From Bifidobacterium sp. N4G05 (GTDB taxonomy: Bacteria; Actinomycetota; Actinomycetes; Actinomycetales; Bifidobacteriaceae), in assembly GCF_002742445.1 (NCBI RefSeq), contig NZ_NJNQ01000007.1, positions 1 to 64,000 of the forward strand: 64,000 nucleotides of DNA. The letters are read 5' to 3'. The position numbers were made by a program, and so were the translations under genes. Shown piece by piece: positions 14,632 through 24,196 of this stretch (position 1 is the first letter of the stretch; each line of letters begins with the position of its first letter). The notes under the pieces are model-generated. The model made no database searches and was not told where the DNA came from. It was given only the letters and a program-made list of their open reading frames with translations.

Positions 14632-14746
14632 GCACAGGGGGAGCCGATATGTGGCTGAGACGGGCTTTGCCTGGACCCTCATACCTGATCAGGGTAATGC
14701 CTGCGTAGGAATGTCACGAACAGTGCGCACATGCGTTCCCCTGTGT
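14632..14746 (+). ncRNA. TPP riboswitch (THI element)
   Basis: The conserved core is readable: GGGGGAGCC at 14637-14645, GGCTGAGA at 14653-14660, GGACCC at 14673-14678, ACCTGATC at 14683-14690, then AGGGTAATGCCTGCGTAGGA to 14710. It precedes the NCS2 permease start by about 50 bases. CACAGGGG (14633-14640) can also pair with CCCCTGTG (14738-14745), which would disrupt the aptamer helix made by the GGGG. TTCCC at 14736-14740 is complementary to GGGAA at 14785-14789 in the permease ribosome binding site. Translation control by TPP is therefore likely. Confidence 0.93.
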
Positions 14747-14794
14747 CGGCGATCATAGACTGGTCGCCCCCATTAAGGAAGAGAGGGAATTGGC

Positions 14795-16144
14795 ATGTCT
14801 GCCATGTCGCAACCGTCCGTTCAGAGCGGATCCGATTCGAAGAAGCTCACTCCAAAGAACGTTTTGCTGGGCTTGCAGCATGTGTTGGTGTCTAATGTGT
14901 GGCTTGATCCGGTATTTGTAGCCGGTGCCATTGGGTTGCCGCTGGCCTTGTCTTCGAATATGGTGAACGCCATTTTCATCGTGTCCGGTTTGGTCACGTT
15001 GATTCAGGCCACGAAGTTGGTGCGTCTGCCGATTGTACAAGGTCCGTCTGCCGCGTTTGACGCGTTGATGATTGCCGCTGGTACCGCCGGTTCGTTGGCT
15101 GCGGCTGGCACGTCGATTTTTGTTAGTTCGCTGATTTTTCTGGTGTTGTGTCTGACTCGTGTGATTGAGAAGATGCGTTTTCTATTTGCGCCGATGGTTT
15201 CCGGCGTGATTATTTTTCTGGTGGGCGTTTCGCTGTCGAGTTTCACATTGAGTGAGTTTCTTGGCGGCGCTCCCGGCGATGACGGGTTCGCTGATCCGAA
15301 GACGCTGGCCGTGTCTGTGGTGACTTGCGTGTTGGTGGTGGTGCTTTCCCAGTTCGGCAAAGGCATGGTCAGGGCGCTTTCCTATTTGATTGCGCTGGTT
15401 GTCGGCACTTCGCTCTCCATAGTGTTTGGCATGGCGGATTTTTCCGGGGTTGCGTCCAAGCCTTGGTTCGGTCTTCCTCAGATCATGCCATATGGCGGTT
15501 TTGATTTTGATGCTGCGGTTTTTGTACCGTTCTTCATCGCATATATGGTTGCGATTATGGAAGCGCTTGGCGTGTATCAGGCGGCCAGCGAGATTCAAGG
15601 CGTCAAGCTTGAGGATCGCCAGGTTCGTTATGGTTTGTCCGGCGAAGCGGCTGGTTCCGCTATTTCTTCGCTGATCGGTGGCTTCACCACTACCGCATAT
15701 CCACAGAATGTCGCTTTACTGAAGGTTACGGATGAGGGCAAGTCCCACACCCGCGTGCCGGTGATCATCGCCGGTGTGATGTTTGTGGCACTTGGTTTCG
15801 TGCCGAAAGCCGGCGCGATGTTGTCGCTGATTCCCTCCCCTGTAATCGGCGGCATTTTCCTTCCGGCTGCGGCGAGCCTGATCAGTACGGGCTTCAATAC
15901 ACTGCGCAAGGCAGAACCGGACGACCGATCCCAAGTAGTCATCGGCTTGTCACTGCTGTTGGGTATCGCGTTGCCGAACGCATTGAGCGATCTTGCGGGC
16001 GGCGCTCACGTGTTCTTCTCCAATTCGATTCTGGTCGGCGCGTTCTGCGTAGTGATTCTCAAAGCGTTGCTGATCGATTTGCCGAATCTAATCAATCGTC
16101 GCAAAACAGGCGTGGGCAACAACGGGGATCAGGCACAAGCTTGA
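14795..16144 (+). CDS. NCS2 family (xanthine/uracil-type) permease under TPP control
   Basis: Integral membrane carrier of the nucleobase-cation symporter 2 family, 449 residues and hydrophobic throughout, with roughly 12-14 helices. Typical family features are visible: LGLQHVLV near the N-terminus, the VQGPSAAF segment, and GLSGEAAGSAISSLIGG with TTAYPQN in the second half. NCS2 proteins usually move uracil, xanthine or urate. Here the TPP riboswitch upstream implies a thiamine-related substrate, most simply a pyrimidine such as HMP or its oxidised form (inference). It heads an operon with LuxE-, LuxC- and SDR-type genes. The first ATG follows GAGAGGGA. Confidence 0.88.
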   Translation: MSAMSQPSVQSGSDSKKLTPKNVLLGLQHVLVSNVWLDPVFVAGAIGLPLALSSNMVNAIFIVSGLVTLIQATKLVRLPIVQGPSAAFDALMIAAGTAGSLAAAGTSIFVSSLIFLVLCLTRVIEKMRFLFAPMVSGVIIFLVGVSLSSFTLSEFLGGAPGDDGFADPKTLAVSVVTCVLVVVLSQFGKGMVRALSYLIALVVGTSLSIVFGMADFSGVASKPWFGLPQIMPYGGFDFDAAVFVPFFIAYMVAIMEALGVYQAASEIQGVKLEDRQVRYGLSGEAAGSAISSLIGGFTTTAYPQNVALLKVTDEGKSHTRVPVIIAGVMFVALGFVPKAGAMLSLIPSPVIGGIFLPAAASLISTGFNTLRKAEPDDRSQVVIGLSLLLGIALPNALSDLAGGAHVFFSNSILVGAFCVVILKALLIDLPNLINRRKTGVGNNGDQAQA

Positions 16145-16193
16145 TTCATGCCAACCGTTACCGAAATTCAACACAGGAAAGGAACATTGCATC

Positions 16194-17318
16194 ATGACAT
16201 CGATGCCGATAAACACTGAAGCGCAGCAGGTCAAGGCAGATGTGCTTGAGTTCATCGAAAAATACGGATGCGAAACCGCGCCGGATGAGGCGTTCGACGC
16301 ACTCGCACAACAGATTTTCGCTTTTCAGTACGCTCATAACATGCAGTATCGCGCGTATTGCATGTCTCGCAGGGTGACTCCGCAGACGTTGTCCAGCTGG
16401 ATGGATATTCCACCGATGCCGGTGGATGGGTTCAAGATGCTGACGCTCACTTCGGTTCCCGAGACGGAGTGCGAGGCCGTGTTTATGACCAGCGGCACCA
16501 CGCATCCTGGCCAGCGTGGACGCAACTATCATCCTGATCTTGAGGTGTGGGACGCTTCGATGATCGGACCGTTCCGTCATTTCATCATGCCGGACCGCGA
16601 GCGTATACGCATCGCAGTGCTCTCCCCCGCTTGGGAGATGAATCATAATGGTTCGTTGGCCCGTTATCTGACGCGTGCGGTGGAGCGGTGCGGTAGTGAG
16701 GGCAGCGGCTTCTTCTTCCATGAGGATGGCTTGGACTTCGCGGGCGTGGAGAGATTCCTCAATCAGGCGGTGGCCGATGGCGAGCCGGTGATGCTGATGG
16801 GTGCCTCGTCCGCATACCTGTATCTGCTTGACTATCTTGCCAAGCAGGGCAAGACCTATGCGTTGGCGAAGGATTCGCGTGTGTTCGATACCGGTGGATT
16901 CAAGAGCACAAAAACCGATATGACGGTCGATGACCTGTATGCGAGGTTTTCTGAAGTGTTCGGCGTCGCGCGCACGCACTGTGTGAACATGTATGGTATG
17001 ACGGAGTTGAGTTCACAGATTTACGATCAGAATCTGCTGTCGTACTATACGGATGGCTCGTCGAATTATTTGAAGGCCACGCCGTCGTGGGTTCGTTCCG
17101 TGTTTCTCGATCCGGCGACCCTCATGCCTGTTCCCAACGGCAAGCAGGGTGTGATCGCGCATTACGATTTGGCGAATTGGAATTCCTGCCTGGCGATTTT
17201 GACGGAGGATCTTGGCGTGCGCACCGCTTCCGGTTACGAACTCAATGGTCGTGCGAAGGGTGCGGAGGCACGTGGCTGCTCCATCGCCGTCGATGAGGTG
17301 ATGGCGGCGAACGCATGA
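16194..17318 (+). CDS. LuxE-like acyl-protein synthetase
   Basis: Member of the LuxE acyl-protein synthetase family, which activates a carboxylic acid with ATP and loads it onto its own C-terminal cysteine for reduction by LuxC. 374 residues. It has the adenylate-forming motif FMTSGTTHPGQRG at about 100, YGMTELSSQ at about 265, and GAEARGCSIAVDEV at the end with Cys362 in the position of the acylated Cys of LuxE. There is no luciferase gene nearby, so bioluminescence is excluded. Its stop overlaps the start of the LuxC-like gene (ATGA), the usual sign of coupled subunits. The acid substrate is unknown; the riboswitch points to a thiamine fragment (inference). Confidence 0.85.
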   Translation: MTSMPINTEAQQVKADVLEFIEKYGCETAPDEAFDALAQQIFAFQYAHNMQYRAYCMSRRVTPQTLSSWMDIPPMPVDGFKMLTLTSVPETECEAVFMTSGTTHPGQRGRNYHPDLEVWDASMIGPFRHFIMPDRERIRIAVLSPAWEMNHNGSLARYLTRAVERCGSEGSGFFFHEDGLDFAGVERFLNQAVADGEPVMLMGASSAYLYLLDYLAKQGKTYALAKDSRVFDTGGFKSTKTDMTVDDLYARFSEVFGVARTHCVNMYGMTELSSQIYDQNLLSYYTDGSSNYLKATPSWVRSVFLDPATLMPVPNGKQGVIAHYDLANWNSCLAILTEDLGVRTASGYELNGRAKGAEARGCSIAVDEVMAANA

Positions 17319-18817
17319 GCGTCATCGATGTTTTCCATGCGCCGCGCGGTTTCGTGTTTCAGGATTTCGAAACGCGCGACATCATCACCGATCATGGTGA
17401 GGTCACGTTACGATATCCGGTGCTCACTGCGGAGATAATCCGTGATTTGTGCGGGACGATACGTCGTAATCGGCTGCAGGCACTGTCGGCATATTCCGTC
17501 GAACGCATTGTGGATGTTATCGGTAAGGCCGTGGCATTGTGGACGGATCCCGATTATGAGGGACGTCTCCTTGCCGAATCGTTGATTCCCTCCATTACCG
17601 GCTATGATCCGACGATGACGCGCATCGAGTTGAAACGTTACATGCGCATGTTCCGTAGACGCGAGCTGTTGCGTTTTCTCGACGATGAGCTGTCGAGCCC
17701 GCGCATGCTGGATGAATACCGTCCGAACAAGTCCGGCGGATACACACGTCTGTACGGACCGGATCTGACGTTCCACGTGTTCTCCAGCAATGTTCCCGGC
17801 ATTCCTGTGTGGAGCATGACCATGAGTTTGCTGACGAAAAGCGCGATCATCGGCAAATCCTCGTTCGACGAGCCGCTGATGCCCGTGCTCTTCGCGCGCT
17901 CCTTGGCGCAAATCGATCCGGATCTTGCTGACGCTTTGGCCGTGGTGCCATGGCGCGGCGGCACTGTGGAACTTGAAGACATGGCGATCGGCGAAGCGAA
18001 CGCCGTGATCGCCTACGGTTCTTCGCACACCACCGAAGCCATCCGTCCACGTGTCGGCGCCGGCAAACCGTTCCTCAGCTATGGTGCTCGCATTGGCTTC
18101 TCACTGATTGGCCGCGAAGCATTGCGCGCGGACACGCATGTGCAGACCGTGCACCGCATGGCCGTGGACGTGGCCACCTACGACCAACAAAGCTGTTTGG
18201 CGCCGCAAACCATCTTCGTGGAACGAGGCGGAGCCATCTCCCCCGCGCAAACCGCCGAACTGCTTGCCCGCGAACTCGACTCGCAGCAGCACAAATATCC
18301 AAGATCCACCCCCTCCGATGAAGAATCGCTCGCCATACGCAGAGCGCGTTCAGAAACCGAAATGAAGGCGCTGTTCATGGCGGCACCGGCATCAGACGGT
18401 TCCGTGGCCCAAAGCAACCTACAGGCGCCGTTCGTCATCGAATCGCCGCAAGGCACCAACTGGACCGTACTCTACTTCCCCAATACCGACAGTCTCACCT
18501 CATTGGCGACCCCACTCAACCGCACCATCAACCTCGTCGCCGTGGACCAGCTCGAAAACGCGCTGCCAACGTTGAAACCATATCGCGTTTGGCTGCAGAC
18601 CTGCGCGATCGCCGCCAGCTCATCCAGACTGTTCACGCTTGCGCAGCACGTGGGCGAATACGGCATCGATCGCATCTGTCCCATCGGCGAAATGAACCGT
18701 GCGAAATCCGGATGGCACCACGATGGCGGATTCAACATCCTCGATCTTGTCAGAGCCGTCGATATCGAACGCAACACCGACCGTTATTCCGACACCTTCG
18801 ACATCGACTACGAATAA
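17315..18817 (+). CDS. LuxC-like acyl-CoA/acyl-protein reductase
   Basis: Aldehyde dehydrogenase-fold reductase of the LuxC family, 500 residues, taking an activated acyl group to the aldehyde with NADPH. The catalytic Cys294 is in YDQQSCLAPQ, and the NAD(P)-binding part includes FHVFSSNVPGIPVW and KSAIIGKSSFDEP. Start ATG overlaps the LuxE-like stop by four bases, and an SDR gene follows after 15 bases. The three encoded steps would convert acid to activated acyl to aldehyde to alcohol. The codon third positions shift toward C and A in the second half of the gene. Confidence 0.86.
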   Translation: MSVIDVFHAPRGFVFQDFETRDIITDHGEVTLRYPVLTAEIIRDLCGTIRRNRLQALSAYSVERIVDVIGKAVALWTDPDYEGRLLAESLIPSITGYDPTMTRIELKRYMRMFRRRELLRFLDDELSSPRMLDEYRPNKSGGYTRLYGPDLTFHVFSSNVPGIPVWSMTMSLLTKSAIIGKSSFDEPLMPVLFARSLAQIDPDLADALAVVPWRGGTVELEDMAIGEANAVIAYGSSHTTEAIRPRVGAGKPFLSYGARIGFSLIGREALRADTHVQTVHRMAVDVATYDQQSCLAPQTIFVERGGAISPAQTAELLARELDSQQHKYPRSTPSDEESLAIRRARSETEMKALFMAAPASDGSVAQSNLQAPFVIESPQGTNWTVLYFPNTDSLTSLATPLNRTINLVAVDQLENALPTLKPYRVWLQTCAIAASSSRLFTLAQHVGEYGIDRICPIGEMNRAKSGWHHDGGFNILDLVRAVDIERNTDRYSDTFDIDYE

Positions 18818-18832
18818 TCCCAAGGAAACCCC

Positions 18833-19630
18833 ATGAACCAGCAACCCACAAGTCGACCGCTCACCGGCAAAACAGCCATCGTCACCGGAGCAAGCCGAGG
18901 CATCGGCGCCGCAATCGCACTAAGACTCGCGCAACTCGGCGCCAACGTGACCATCGACTACCTAAGCAACAACGGACGCGCGCAACAGACCGCGCAACAT
19001 ATCGAACACGACGCCACAGCGCTAGGACGCATCATCGTATGCAAGGCAGACGTGACCGACCTAGACCAAGTCAACGAACTCACGCAAACCACAGCCAACA
19101 CTTTCGGCAGCATCGACATCCTCATCAACAACGCACTCAGTCACTACTCGTTCGACCCGCGCAACCGCAGTACCTTCGACAACACCGACTGGAACGACTA
19201 TGCAATCCAACTCGAAGGATGCCTCAAAGGCACCTACAACACCTGCACAGCCACACTGCCATACATGCGACGCCAATCATGGGGACGTATCGTCAACATC
19301 TCCAGCAACCTCGTCGACAGCCCCATCGTCCCCTACCACGACTACATAGCCGCCAAAGGCGCACTCATCGGGCTCACACGCTCGCTGGCGCAGGAAGCCG
19401 GCGCGTGGGGCATCACGGTGAATGCCATCGCCGCAGGTCTGACCGTAGGCACGGATTCAAGCCGCGCCACTACTGAAGATATTCGCGAACATATCATCGA
19501 ACAGACGCCTTTGGGACGGCTCGCCACCGCCGACGACATCGCAGGGGGCGTAGCGATGCTGGTGGGTGAGGATGCGCGTTTCATCACCGGACAGACATTG
19601 CATGTCGATGGCGGACTCACGATGCGCTGA
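18833..19630 (+). CDS. Short-chain dehydrogenase/reductase (FabG-like)
   Basis: 265-residue NAD(P)-dependent SDR. It has the cofactor loop TGASRGIG at 18-25, the NNA motif, the catalytic Ser in NISSN, YIAAK with the Tyr-Lys pair, and the C-terminal GQTLHVDGG. AAGGA lies upstream and the gap to the LuxC-like stop is 15 bases. It is called FabG-like by sequence, but the neighbourhood suggests it reduces the aldehyde made by the LuxC-like enzyme and does not serve fatty acid synthesis. Its codon use is strikingly rich in A and C at third positions, unlike the T/G-rich permease that heads the operon. Confidence 0.87.
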   Translation: MNQQPTSRPLTGKTAIVTGASRGIGAAIALRLAQLGANVTIDYLSNNGRAQQTAQHIEHDATALGRIIVCKADVTDLDQVNELTQTTANTFGSIDILINNALSHYSFDPRNRSTFDNTDWNDYAIQLEGCLKGTYNTCTATLPYMRRQSWGRIVNISSNLVDSPIVPYHDYIAAKGALIGLTRSLAQEAGAWGITVNAIAAGLTVGTDSSRATTEDIREHIIEQTPLGRLATADDIAGGVAMLVGEDARFITGQTLHVDGGLTMR

Positions 19631-19673
19631 TTGTGAACATCCGGCGACAGTCTCGTTCGAGGCGCTATGCCAT

Positions 19674-19713
19674 CGGGCCTCGAATGCAACAACCTGCATC
19701 CGAGGCCCGTTTC
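19674..19713 (+). terminator. Terminator of the TPP-controlled operon
   Basis: CGGGCCTCG (19674-19682) pairs with CGAGGCCCG (19701-19709), with ATGCA/TGCAT inside the stem, followed by TTTC. It may also serve hemW from the other side. Confidence 0.8.
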
Positions 19714-19783
19714 AATCTGCACACTGTATCCGCCCATACCAAGATGGGCCATCTAAAACCAATTCGTCAGAGGATTATCGGCA

Positions 19784-20989
19784 TTACAACGAGCAGGCGT
19801 CGAAGAAACGCTCGATGATGGTGTCGTTGAGCAGGCGTCCGGTTCGGGTTGGAATCACACGTCCGTCACGGATCACGATAAGACCTTCGTCTTCCATGGG
19901 TTGGATGCGAGCCATATCAGCCGTGTTTCCAAGGCGGCTCAAATCAAGGCCTTCACGCATGCGCAGACCAAGCATGATGATTTCTTCGAGGTTCTCCTCT
20001 TTGGAGATTCGTTCACTTCCCGACCATGGCACATCGCCGGCGTTGATAGCCTGCCCCCACATGCGTGGATGTGCGATATCCCAGCTGCGCAAATCCGAAG
20101 TTTTGACTGTTTCGGTTTTTTCCTCCGGCGCAGACTGTTCGGCACCCAGCACATTGCCATAATGGCTGTGCGCACCCGGTCCGAGTCCGGCCCAGTCGAC
20201 ATTGCGCCAGTAGCCAAGATTATGTTGCGATTCATAGCCGGGGCGTGCCCAATTGCTGATCTCGTACCATTCAAGACCGGCCGCGCCCAACAGATCGTCG
20301 GCGATCTCATATTTGGTTGCCTCATCGTCGTCATCGGGTGTGGGCAATGTTCCCGCAGCGATCTGACGGCCCATTTTCGTATTCGGAGCAACTGTCAACG
20401 CATATGCCGAAATATGGTTGACGCCTAAATCAATCGCCGTGCGTACGGAAGTCCTCCAATCGTCAAGGCTCTCCCCCGGTGCGCCGTAGATCAAATCGAC
20501 GCTGGATCGCATGCCTGCGGCATTCGCGGCCGCAACCCCTGCCGCAACATTGGCTGGGGTATGGGTACGGTCCAAAGTTTTCAGCACGCTTGGCACGGCC
20601 GACTGCATACCGAAGGAAATACGGTTGAAGCCGCCGTCCGCGAGTTCCTTCACATAATCGGCGTTCACCGTGTCCGGATTCGCTTCGGTGGTGATTTCCG
20701 CATTCTCGGCAATGCTCCACGTATCGCGCACTGCATTCAACATAGCCACCAGATCCGAGGCTTTCAGAATCGTGGGCGTGCCACCGCCGAAGAAGACGGT
20801 GGCCGCTTCCGGTTCGTCAATGCCGTGCGAGCTCTGCCAATCGCGAACGATCGACATTTCTCGAATCACCATGTTGGCGTAGTTGCCGCGCGATGCGCCC
20901 GCTCCCATATCGACGGCGGTATACGTGTTGAAATCACAGTACCCACAGCGACGCATGCAGAACGGTACGTGAATGTAGACTTCGAACAT
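19784..20989 (-). CDS. hemW: Radical SAM protein HemW (coproporphyrinogen oxidase-like)
   Basis: 401-residue radical SAM enzyme. The 4Fe-4S ligands are in CMRRCGYC at residues 11-18, followed by FFGGGTPTIL and the C-terminal HemW domain with YEISNWARPG. Although often named coproporphyrinogen III oxidase, HemW proteins act as heme chaperones; which function applies here is not visible. The ATG overlaps the lepA stop by one base (TGATG), an arrangement that suggests lepA-hemW cotranscription. Confidence 0.9.
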   Translation of the reverse strand: MFEVYIHVPFCMRRCGYCDFNTYTAVDMGAGASRGNYANMVIREMSIVRDWQSSHGIDEPEAATVFFGGGTPTILKASDLVAMLNAVRDTWSIAENAEITTEANPDTVNADYVKELADGGFNRISFGMQSAVPSVLKTLDRTHTPANVAAGVAAANAAGMRSSVDLIYGAPGESLDDWRTSVRTAIDLGVNHISAYALTVAPNTKMGRQIAAGTLPTPDDDDEATKYEIADDLLGAAGLEWYEISNWARPGYESQHNLGYWRNVDWAGLGPGAHSHYGNVLGAEQSAPEEKTETVKTSDLRSWDIAHPRMWGQAINAGDVPWSGSERISKEENLEEIIMLGLRMREGLDLSRLGNTADMARIQPMEDEGLIVIRDGRVIPTRTGRLLNDTIIERFFDACSL

Positions 20990-22869
20990 CAGCCTTCGGT
21001 CTTCTGGGCTGCACGAATCTTGTCTTTGGTATCACGGTCATTGCCGGCATCTCCGGTCGACAATGCGGCGATGAACGCCTCCTGCGGCACCTCGACATGG
21101 CCGAGCATCTTCATGCGTTTCTTGCCGGCCTTCTGCTTTTCGAGCAGCTTGCGCTTACGGGAAATGTCGCCGCCATAGCACTTGGCAAGCACGTCCTTAC
21201 GCAAGGCGCGAATGTTCTCGCGCGCGATGATGCGGGAGCCGATGGCGGCCTGAATCGGGATTTCGAACTGCTGGCGAGGGATGAGCTCACGCAGCTTCTT
21301 CGTCATCATCACACCGTAGGAATACGCCTTATCCTTATGCACGATGGCGCTGAACGCATCGACCTTCTCGCCCTGGATGAGAATGTCAACCTTCACCAGA
21401 TCGGCGGACTGTTCGCCGTCCTCATGGTAGTCCAGCGACGCGTAACCCTTGGTGCGGCTCTTCAACTGGTCGAAGAAGTCGAATACGATTTCGGCCAGCG
21501 GAATTCGATAATGCATTTCCACACGGTCGGCGGAAATGTATTCCATGGTGCCCATTTGGCCACGATGGTCCTGGCACAGGTCCATGACAGCGCCGATGAA
21601 TTCCTTCGGCGTGATGATGTCGGCGGCAACCATCGGTTCGACGATCTGCTTGATCTTGCCGTCGGGGAATTCGCTCGGATTGGTCACACGATGCACGGAA
21701 TTGTCTTCCGCGGTGACCTCGTATGGCACGTTCGGTGCGGTGGAGATCAAGTCGAGATCGAATTCGCGGCTCAGTCGTTCAGTCACGATTTCCATATGCA
21801 GCAGGCCAAGGAAGCCGCAGCGGAAACCGAAGCCCAACGCCACGGACGTTTCCGGCTCGTAGATCAAAGCCGCGTCGTTGAGCTTGAGCTTATCGAGCGC
21901 CTCACGAAGTTCCGGATACTGCGCGTTGTCGATTGGGAACAGGCCAGCGTAGACCATGGGCTGCGGGTCACGATAGCCTTCGAGCGGATCGGCCGCAGGC
22001 TTGAGCGCGGAAGTGATGGTGTCGCCCACCTTGGACTGACTGACGTCTTTCGCGCCGGTGATAACATAACCGACCTCACCCGCACCAAGCGCCTTTGTAG
22101 GCATCATGTCTGGGCTGATCACGCCGATTTCAATCGGATCATGGGTCATGCCAATACCCATCATGTGCAGTTTCTCACGGGAACGCAACTCGCCATCGAC
22201 CATACGAATGTAGGTGACGATGCCGCGATAGGAGTCGTAGACGGAGTCGAAGATCAGCGCACGCGCGGGAGCTTCCGGATCGCCGGTTGGTGCAGGAACG
22301 TCGGCAACAATGCGGTCGAGCAGTTCGGTCACGCCTTCACCGGTTTTACCGGACACGCGCAGCACTTCGGAAGGATCGCAGCCGATCAGGCCTGCGATTT
22401 CCTCGGCATGTTTGTCTGGTTCCGCGCTGGGAAGATCGATTTTGTTCAGTACAGGAATGATGGCCAGATCATGGTCAATGGCCATATACAGGTTCGACAG
22501 GGTCTGCGCTTCGATGCCCTGCGTCGCGTCGACAAGCAGCACTGCGCCTTCGCATGCGGCGAGAGCGCGGGAAACCTCATAAGTGAAATCGACGTGGCCT
22601 GGAGTGTCGATCATGCCGAGGGTATATTCGGTGCCGTCGAACGTCCACGGCACGCGCACAGCCTGCGATTTGATGGTGATGCCACGCTCCTGCTCAATAT
22701 CCATACGATCCAGGAAACGATCACGCATCTCACGTTCGGGCACGATGCCGCTGAGCTGCAGAATACGGTCTGCCACCGTGGACTTGCCGTGATCGATATG
22801 CGCGATGATGCAGAAATTGCGAATCAACGACTGATCGGTGAAACCGGGCTGGTTATGCTGCTGGCCCAC
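20989..22869 (-). CDS. lepA: Translation elongation factor 4 (LepA)
   Basis: Ribosome-bound GTPase that back-translocates stalled or misplaced ribosomes. 626 residues. G1 is [14 protein letters not shown]3 DTPGHVDF, G4 NKIDLP, and the LepA-specific C-terminus ([16 protein letters not shown]) is intact. The start is set at the GTG at 22869, directly after GAGGAGG; the longer frame to an upstream ATG lacks a site. It is divergent from rpsT, a common pairing in bacteria. Confidence 0.95.
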   Translation of the reverse strand: MGQQHNQPGFTDQSLIRNFCIIAHIDHGKSTVADRILQLSGIVPEREMRDRFLDRMDIEQERGITIKSQAVRVPWTFDGTEYTLGMIDTPGHVDFTYEVSRALAACEGAVLLVDATQGIEAQTLSNLYMAIDHDLAIIPVLNKIDLPSAEPDKHAEEIAGLIGCDPSEVLRVSGKTGEGVTELLDRIVADVPAPTGDPEAPARALIFDSVYDSYRGIVTYIRMVDGELRSREKLHMMGIGMTHDPIEIGVISPDMMPTKALGAGEVGYVITGAKDVSQSKVGDTITSALKPAADPLEGYRDPQPMVYAGLFPIDNAQYPELREALDKLKLNDAALIYEPETSVALGFGFRCGFLGLLHMEIVTERLSREFDLDLISTAPNVPYEVTAEDNSVHRVTNPSEFPDGKIKQIVEPMVAADIITPKEFIGAVMDLCQDHRGQMGTMEYISADRVEMHYRIPLAEIVFDFFDQLKSRTKGYASLDYHEDGEQSADLVKVDILIQGEKVDAFSAIVHKDKAYSYGVMMTKKLRELIPRQQFEIPIQAAIGSRIIARENIRALRKDVLAKCYGGDISRKRKLLEKQKAGKKRMKMLGHVEVPQEAFIAALSTGDAGNDRDTKDKIRAAQKTEG

Positions 22870-23025
22870 GCCATCCTCCTCTTGAAATATTCGACGCAAA
22901 CGATTCTAACTGCTAGTATCGGCATGGTGAGTCGCGACACTCCTAAGCCCGTTGGCAATTTATCCGCGCGCCATGTTATCATCATCGTTTGTATGTCCTT
23001 ATAGAAAACGTCGTTTGGAGAAATA

Positions 23026-23286
23026 GTGGCAAACATTAAGTCGCAGAAGAAGCGCGTTCTCACCAACGAGAAGGCCCACAAGCGCAACGTGGCCGTGAAG
23101 TCCAGCCTGAAGACTGCCGTTCGCGCCACCCGTGAAGCTATCGCCGCCGGCGATAAGTCCGCAGCAGAAGCCGCCTACAAGGTCGCAGCTCAGAAGCTCG
23201 ACAAGGCTGCTGGCGCTGGCGTGATCCACAAGAACCAGGCTGCTAACCGCAAGTCCGGTCTTGCCGTGGCCATCAACGCTCTCTGA
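23026..23286 (+). CDS. rpsT: 30S ribosomal protein S20
   Basis: 86-residue basic protein binding 16S rRNA. It opens [21 protein letters not shown] and is Lys/Ala-rich throughout, as in the family. The start codon is GTG, preceded by GGAG six bases upstream. A strong terminator follows, so it is a single-gene transcript, divergent from lepA. Confidence 0.96.
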   Translation: MANIKSQKKRVLTNEKAHKRNVAVKSSLKTAVRATREAIAAGDKSAAEAAYKVAAQKLDKAAGAGVIHKNQAANRKSGLAVAINAL

Positions 23287-23310
23287 GTTTTAGAAGCTCA
23301 CAGCTAACGA

Positions 23311-23345
23311 AAATCCCGCAGGTTTTTCCTGCGGGATTTTTTGTT
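23311..23345 (+). terminator. Terminator of rpsT
   Basis: AAATCCCGCAGG (23311-23322) and CCTGCGGGATTT (23328-23339) form a perfect 12-bp stem with a T-rich loop and a trailing T-run. Confidence 0.92.
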
Positions 23346-23383
23346 ACGCAAATGTCTTCCGTTTAATTACCATCTCACTGTCG

Positions 23384-24133
23384 CTACCTACGCTTGTCAC
23401 ACTTGCGTTTGTCGGAATCCTTATCAGAATGAATGACCGGTCGTTTCAAATATTTCGCTTCACTTGGCAGATATGTATTATGACGCACCAACGCTCCCGG
23501 AAGCTGAATGTCGAAAATCACCGATACCAATCGCATGCTGACCATCAATGCGACGATCAGCAGATCAAGCACCACTTCGGCTGGAAAACTGACGATTCCA
23601 GCGTCCACGCCTTTGCAGACAAGCACCGTCAGTACGCACCCCACGGCAGATGGAACCGCATACCAATGTTTGTCACGAATCACCATCGGCACTTCGTTGA
23701 TGAGCATGTCTCGAATCAGGCCACCTCCAAGCGCGGTGAACATGCCGAGAAAAACCGCGGTCATGCCTGACGTGTGGTACATCATGGCTTTGCTGGTACC
23801 GTTGACCGCATACAATCCCAATGCCAGAGCGTCCAACGACAGCATGGACCATTTGAGCTCGTTGATTTCGGGATGGCACACCGCGACGGCCACCGAAGCC
23901 AGCAGAGCAACGACCACCAGTCCTTTATCCGACACGCCTACCGGTGGCGCGATGCCCAGCAGCACGTCACGGATGATTCCTCCGCCCAATGCGGTGAGCC
24001 ATGTGGTGACGAGAATCGCGAAGATATCGTAGCCTTTGCGCACGGCGGCAATTCCGCCGCACATGCCGCAGCAGAACGTCGCCAAATATTCAATCCCCCA
24101 AAAGAAGGCATTACTCTCCAACGCCACCGACAT
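23384..24133 (-). CDS. TRIC/UPF0126 family membrane protein
   Basis: 249-residue membrane protein built of two repeats of three helices, each with the glycine-rich signature: TALGGGIIRDVLLG at about 45 and TALGGGLIRDMLIN at about 130. This is the bacterial trimeric intracellular cation channel (YadS-like) family; some members have been linked to small-molecule uptake, so the substrate is not fixed. The last 45 residues are polar and rich in Lys, Arg and Asp, longer than usual. The start ATG has no obvious strong site. Confidence 0.85.
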   Translation of the reverse strand: MSVALESNAFFWGIEYLATFCCGMCGGIAAVRKGYDIFAILVTTWLTALGGGIIRDVLLGIAPPVGVSDKGLVVVALLASVAVAVCHPEINELKWSMLSLDALALGLYAVNGTSKAMMYHTSGMTAVFLGMFTALGGGLIRDMLINEVPMVIRDKHWYAVPSAVGCVLTVLVCKGVDAGIVSFPAEVVLDLLIVALMVSMRLVSVIFDIQLPGALVRHNTYLPSEAKYLKRPVIHSDKDSDKRKCDKRR

Positions 24134-24196
24134 GCTTTCCCATCCTTTTCCCTTCCCTCACTCTCGGATTTCGCGACTTCCCATCGTACACAATAA

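Noticed and set aside
16194..18817. Bioluminescence (lux) function for the LuxE/LuxC pair
   Set aside because: No luxA/luxB luciferase genes are present; the operon is under a TPP riboswitch with a nucleobase-type permease.
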